NCBI GenBank assembly: GCA_965237775.1
Contig: OZ250155.1
Location: 2,914,001 to 2,978,000 of the forward strand
Length of the DNA: 64,000 nucleotides
Source of the DNA: CATOSP01 sp965237775
GTDB lineage: Bacteria > Chloroflexota > Dehalococcoidia > Lucifugimonadales > UBA3495
Direction: 5' to 3'
A program made the position numbers and the translations under genes. The notes under the pieces are model-generated. The model ran no database searches and was not told where the DNA came from. It saw nothing but the letters and a program-made list of their open reading frames with translations. Each line of letters begins with the position of its first letter. The first letter of the stretch is position 1. This document shows positions 61,661 through 64,000 of the stretch, piece by piece.

Positions 61661-62629
61661 ATGAAGGCAGTGCAGATCAACGAGTACGGCGGCCCCGAAG
61701 CCTTGCGGTACCAGGAAGTTCCAGACCTCGCCCCGTCAGACGGTGAGGCTCTGGTGGATATCCAGGCCGCAGGCGTCAACTACACCGACGTATATAGCCG
61801 CGCCGGAATCAATCCGGGGCCACCCCTGCCCAGGACCATCGGCGTCGAAGGCGCGGGCACCGTCCGGGCCGTGGCCCCGGGCGTTTCAGACGTCGCCGTG
61901 GGTGACGTGGTCGCCTATTGCAGCATTGCCGGCTCCTACGCAGAGCAGGCCGTGGTCCCCGCGTCTCGGCTAATCAAGATGCCGTCCGGTCTCGATGCCC
62001 GGGCCGGGGCGGCCGTCATGCTCCAGGGAATGACGGCCCATTACCTTTGCTACTCGACCTACGCCGTGAAGCCGGGCGACCGAACTCTCATACACGCAGG
62101 CGCGGGCGGCGTGGGCTTGCTCCTCATTCAAATGGTCAAGTCTCTGGGCGGCTACGTCTTCTCCACGGTTTCCACCGACGCCAAAGCGGACCTGGCGCGC
62201 GAGGCGGGAGCAGACCAGGTCATCCTCTACACGCAACAGGACTTCGCGGAAGAGGTCAAGAAAGCCACCAACGGGGAAGGCGTACAGGTCGTCTACGACT
62301 CGGTGGGCAAAACAACCTTCGACCAAAGTCTGTCCTGTCTCGCTCCTCGAGGCTACCTGGTGTTGTACGGTCAGGCCAGTGGTGCGGTGCCGCCCATGGA
62401 CCCGCGTGTTCTCGGCAACGGCTCCCTCTTCCTCACCCGCCCCGGACTCGGCGATTACACAGCCACCAGGGAGGAGTTGGAACAGCGGGCGGGTGACATT
62501 CTCGGTTGGGTCCAGTCCGGCCAACTCAACCTCAGGGTGGAGCACGTGTTCCCGTTGGCCGAAGCCTCCGAAGCCCACCGGCAATTGGAAGGCCGCGCAA
62601 CCACAGGCAAAGTATTGCTCGTACCGTGA
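61661..62629 (+). CDS. Quinone oxidoreductase (zeta-crystallin-like, MDR family)
   Basis: 322 residues: the N-terminal GroES-like domain (LVDIQAAGVNYTDVYSRAG) and the Rossmann NADPH domain with GAGGVGLLLIQMVKSLGGYV, followed by VVYDSVGKTTFDQSL. The typical C-terminus is GRATTGKVLLVP. It reduces quinones or enones with NADPH. No zinc ligands are present, as in the QOR subfamily. GGGGAGG precedes the ATG. Confidence 0.92.
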   Translation: MKAVQINEYGGPEALRYQEVPDLAPSDGEALVDIQAAGVNYTDVYSRAGINPGPPLPRTIGVEGAGTVRAVAPGVSDVAVGDVVAYCSIAGSYAEQAVVPASRLIKMPSGLDARAGAAVMLQGMTAHYLCYSTYAVKPGDRTLIHAGAGGVGLLLIQMVKSLGGYVFSTVSTDAKADLAREAGADQVILYTQQDFAEEVKKATNGEGVQVVYDSVGKTTFDQSLSCLAPRGYLVLYGQASGAVPPMDPRVLGNGSLFLTRPGLGDYTATREELEQRAGDILGWVQSGQLNLRVEHVFPLAEASEAHRQLEGRATTGKVLLVP

Positions 62630-62709
62630 CTTCAAGGGCTCGGCATATTGTTGACTGGCGAGATCGACTATCCTTATAATTAGAGTTACCCCATCCGGCG
62701 GAGGCGAAA

Positions 62710-63015
62710 ATGGCTGACCAATTCAGCGTTGAAGAAGTCTACGACACTCTCAAGAGCGTTTACGACCCCGAAATCCCGGTGAACGTGGTGGACCTCGGCC
62801 TCATTTACGACGTGCAAGTCAACGATAGCGACGTTTACGTCCAGATGACGCTGACATTCCCCGGCTGCGGTATGGGGCCCTACATCGCCCAGCAGGCGGA
62901 GTGGGCAATCAACGACATCGAAGGCGTCGGCGAGGTGGAGATCGAGTTGGTATTCGATCCCCCCTGGTCTCCCGACCTGATAAGCGAAGAAGCCAAGGCC
63001 CAGCTAGGCCTCTAG
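62710..63015 (+). CDS. MIP18/SufT-like Fe-S cluster assembly factor (DUF59)
   Basis: 101 residues: VYDTLKSVYDPEIPVNVVDL, then GLIYDVQVNDSDVYVQM, TLTFPGCGMGPYI (the conserved Cys of the family) and VEIELVFDPPWSPDLI. The MIP18/SufT/PaaD family helps mature Fe-S proteins. It lies 73 bases before a Mrp/NBP35-type ATPase gene, a partnership common for Fe-S delivery. Confidence 0.93.
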   Translation: MADQFSVEEVYDTLKSVYDPEIPVNVVDLGLIYDVQVNDSDVYVQMTLTFPGCGMGPYIAQQAEWAINDIEGVGEVEIELVFDPPWSPDLISEEAKAQLGL

Positions 63016-63088
63016 CCCACCGGCAGCGACCCAGCCCGCCAATCCCCACCAACCTGCGGCCGCATCCGCGGTCCGGCGGGAGGATTAT

Positions 63089-63898
63089 ATGGCAACTCCT
63101 CAGGACAATGCCCGCCTGGAACAGATCAAGCGTAGCTGGCAACAGAAACGCGAGATCACCGACCGTCTCTCCAAGATCAAGACCAAGATCGGCGTTTACA
63201 GCGGTAAGGGCGGAGTCGGCAAGACCACGGTAGCAGTTAACCTGGCGGTCACCCTCGCCCAGGAAGGGAGTCGAGTTGGGCTGTTGGACGTGGACATTGA
63301 TTGCCCAAACGTGACCAAGGTCCTGGGAATCGACGAGAAGCCTGACTACGTCGACGGGCAAATTCATCCCTCGGAAAAATGGGGCGTCCGCGTCGTCTCC
63401 ATGGCATTCTTCCAGGAAAACGAGGAAGAGGCGATCATCTGGCGTGGCCCGATGATCCACAACGCCATCAACCAGTTCCTGCAGGTCACCGATTGGGGCG
63501 AACTGGACTACCTGGTGGTGGATCTGCCCCCCGGCACCTCTGACTCTCCCCTCACCGTGATGCAGACCCTGCCGATGGACGGTTTCGTGGTGGTCAGCAC
63601 CCCCCAAGAGTTGGCCAACATGGACGCCAAACGGTGCATCAACATGATTAGGAAGCTGAACCTCGGTGTGCTAGGGGTCGTGGAGAACTACACGGGAGAT
63701 GTGTTCGGTCAGGGCGGCGGCCAACAACTAGCCAGCGAGGTAAAAGCGCCGTTCTTGGGCACGCTCGCGCTGCGCACTTCTTACCGGGATACTTCGAAGC
63801 CCACGGTCCTGTCCGACCCAACGGTGAGCGAGGAGTTCTCTTTCGTCGCGCGCAACGTGCGAGACAGCCTTCGGGAGATGGGCAGAGAAGCCGACTAA
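63089..63898 (+). CDS. Mrp/NBP35-family P-loop ATPase (Fe-S carrier)
   Basis: 269 residues. The deviant Walker A is YSGKGGVGKTTVAVNLA (Lys40 and Lys45). It has LLDVDIDCPNVTKVLG, DYLVVDLPPGTSDSPLTV and the switch segment. The C-terminal CxxC of many Mrp proteins is absent here: VVENYTGDVFGQGGGQQLA stands where ENMSYFxCPxC is expected. It binds and transfers Fe-S clusters in the family; lack of CxxC suggests a variant. Follows the DUF59 gene. Confidence 0.9.
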   Translation: MATPQDNARLEQIKRSWQQKREITDRLSKIKTKIGVYSGKGGVGKTTVAVNLAVTLAQEGSRVGLLDVDIDCPNVTKVLGIDEKPDYVDGQIHPSEKWGVRVVSMAFFQENEEEAIIWRGPMIHNAINQFLQVTDWGELDYLVVDLPPGTSDSPLTVMQTLPMDGFVVVSTPQELANMDAKRCINMIRKLNLGVLGVVENYTGDVFGQGGGQQLASEVKAPFLGTLALRTSYRDTSKPTVLSDPTVSEEFSFVARNVRDSLREMGREAD

Positions 63899-64000
63899 GG
63901 CAAGGCGCTGGTCCCGGTATGACGCTCTATTAGTCACCGCTGGCGCTTTGGGCCACCTGACCTTCCTTCCCCGGCGATCCATTTCTTTGAGCCCCGCCGT

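Noticed and set aside
1..64000. CRISPR arrays, rRNA and tRNA genes
   Set aside because: No regularly spaced repeat-spacer pattern, no rRNA-like stretch and no cloverleaf with a plausible T-loop was found by eye; a dedicated search could still find a divergent tRNA.

Overview
The window looks like part of a GC-rich (about 60%) bacterial chromosome. The gene repertoire (CaiB/BaiF transferase, LLM-class flavin monooxygenase, cyclase-family hydrolase, NMT1-type binding protein, scattered his genes, otsAB, a T-box ahead of ilvBNC-leuA) suggests Chloroflexota, possibly a Dehalococcoidia/SAR202-like lineage. That assignment is inference from gene content; no rRNA or tRNA gene was recognised.

Layout. 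Positions 1-11.4 kb are an accessory, partly decayed region: a PD-(D/E)XK nuclease pseudogene split by a MITE-like element, a nucleotidyltransferase remnant cut by an IS66-family element, a set of minus-strand element genes (UvrD-like protein with lost catalytic residues, replication-relaxation-like protein, AlpA-like regulator, DUF3987 protein), a small retropepsin-like protease gene between inverted repeats, and a transposase remnant. Positions 11.5-44.1 kb are mostly housekeeping: gamma-carbonic anhydrase, CoA transferase, hisS, flavin oxidoreductase, hisF, hisIE, argS, a heterodimeric ABC exporter with a structured leader, an apparent selenocysteine-containing DsbA/FrnE-like protein, rpiB, otsBA, tyrA, gmk, lipA, a polyprenyl synthase and metG. 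Positions 44.5-52.9 kb hold two paralogous surface proteins with TolB-like propellers, the second split by an IS66 element with a clean 8-bp target duplication, then a VapBC pair whose toxin gene is interrupted near its 3' end by an IS630-family element. Positions 53-64 kb hold a T-box-controlled ilvB-ilvN-ilvC-(small membrane protein)-leuA operon, an MBL-fold hydrolase, an apparent selenocysteine peroxiredoxin, a GreA protein with an integrase-type N-terminal domain, a quinone oxidoreductase, and two Fe-S assembly genes.

The most interesting signal is a pair of thiol-redox genes, a DsbA/FrnE-like protein (UGA at codon 25, giving U-P-W-C) and an AhpE-like peroxiredoxin (UGA at codon 46). In both, an in-frame TGA sits exactly where the family has its catalytic cysteine, the reading frame continues with strong homology, and a SECIS-like hairpin lies at suitable distance. 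The DsbA-like gene also carries a TAG at codon 176. The Sec machinery (selA, selB, selC, selD) is not in this window and must be looked for elsewhere.
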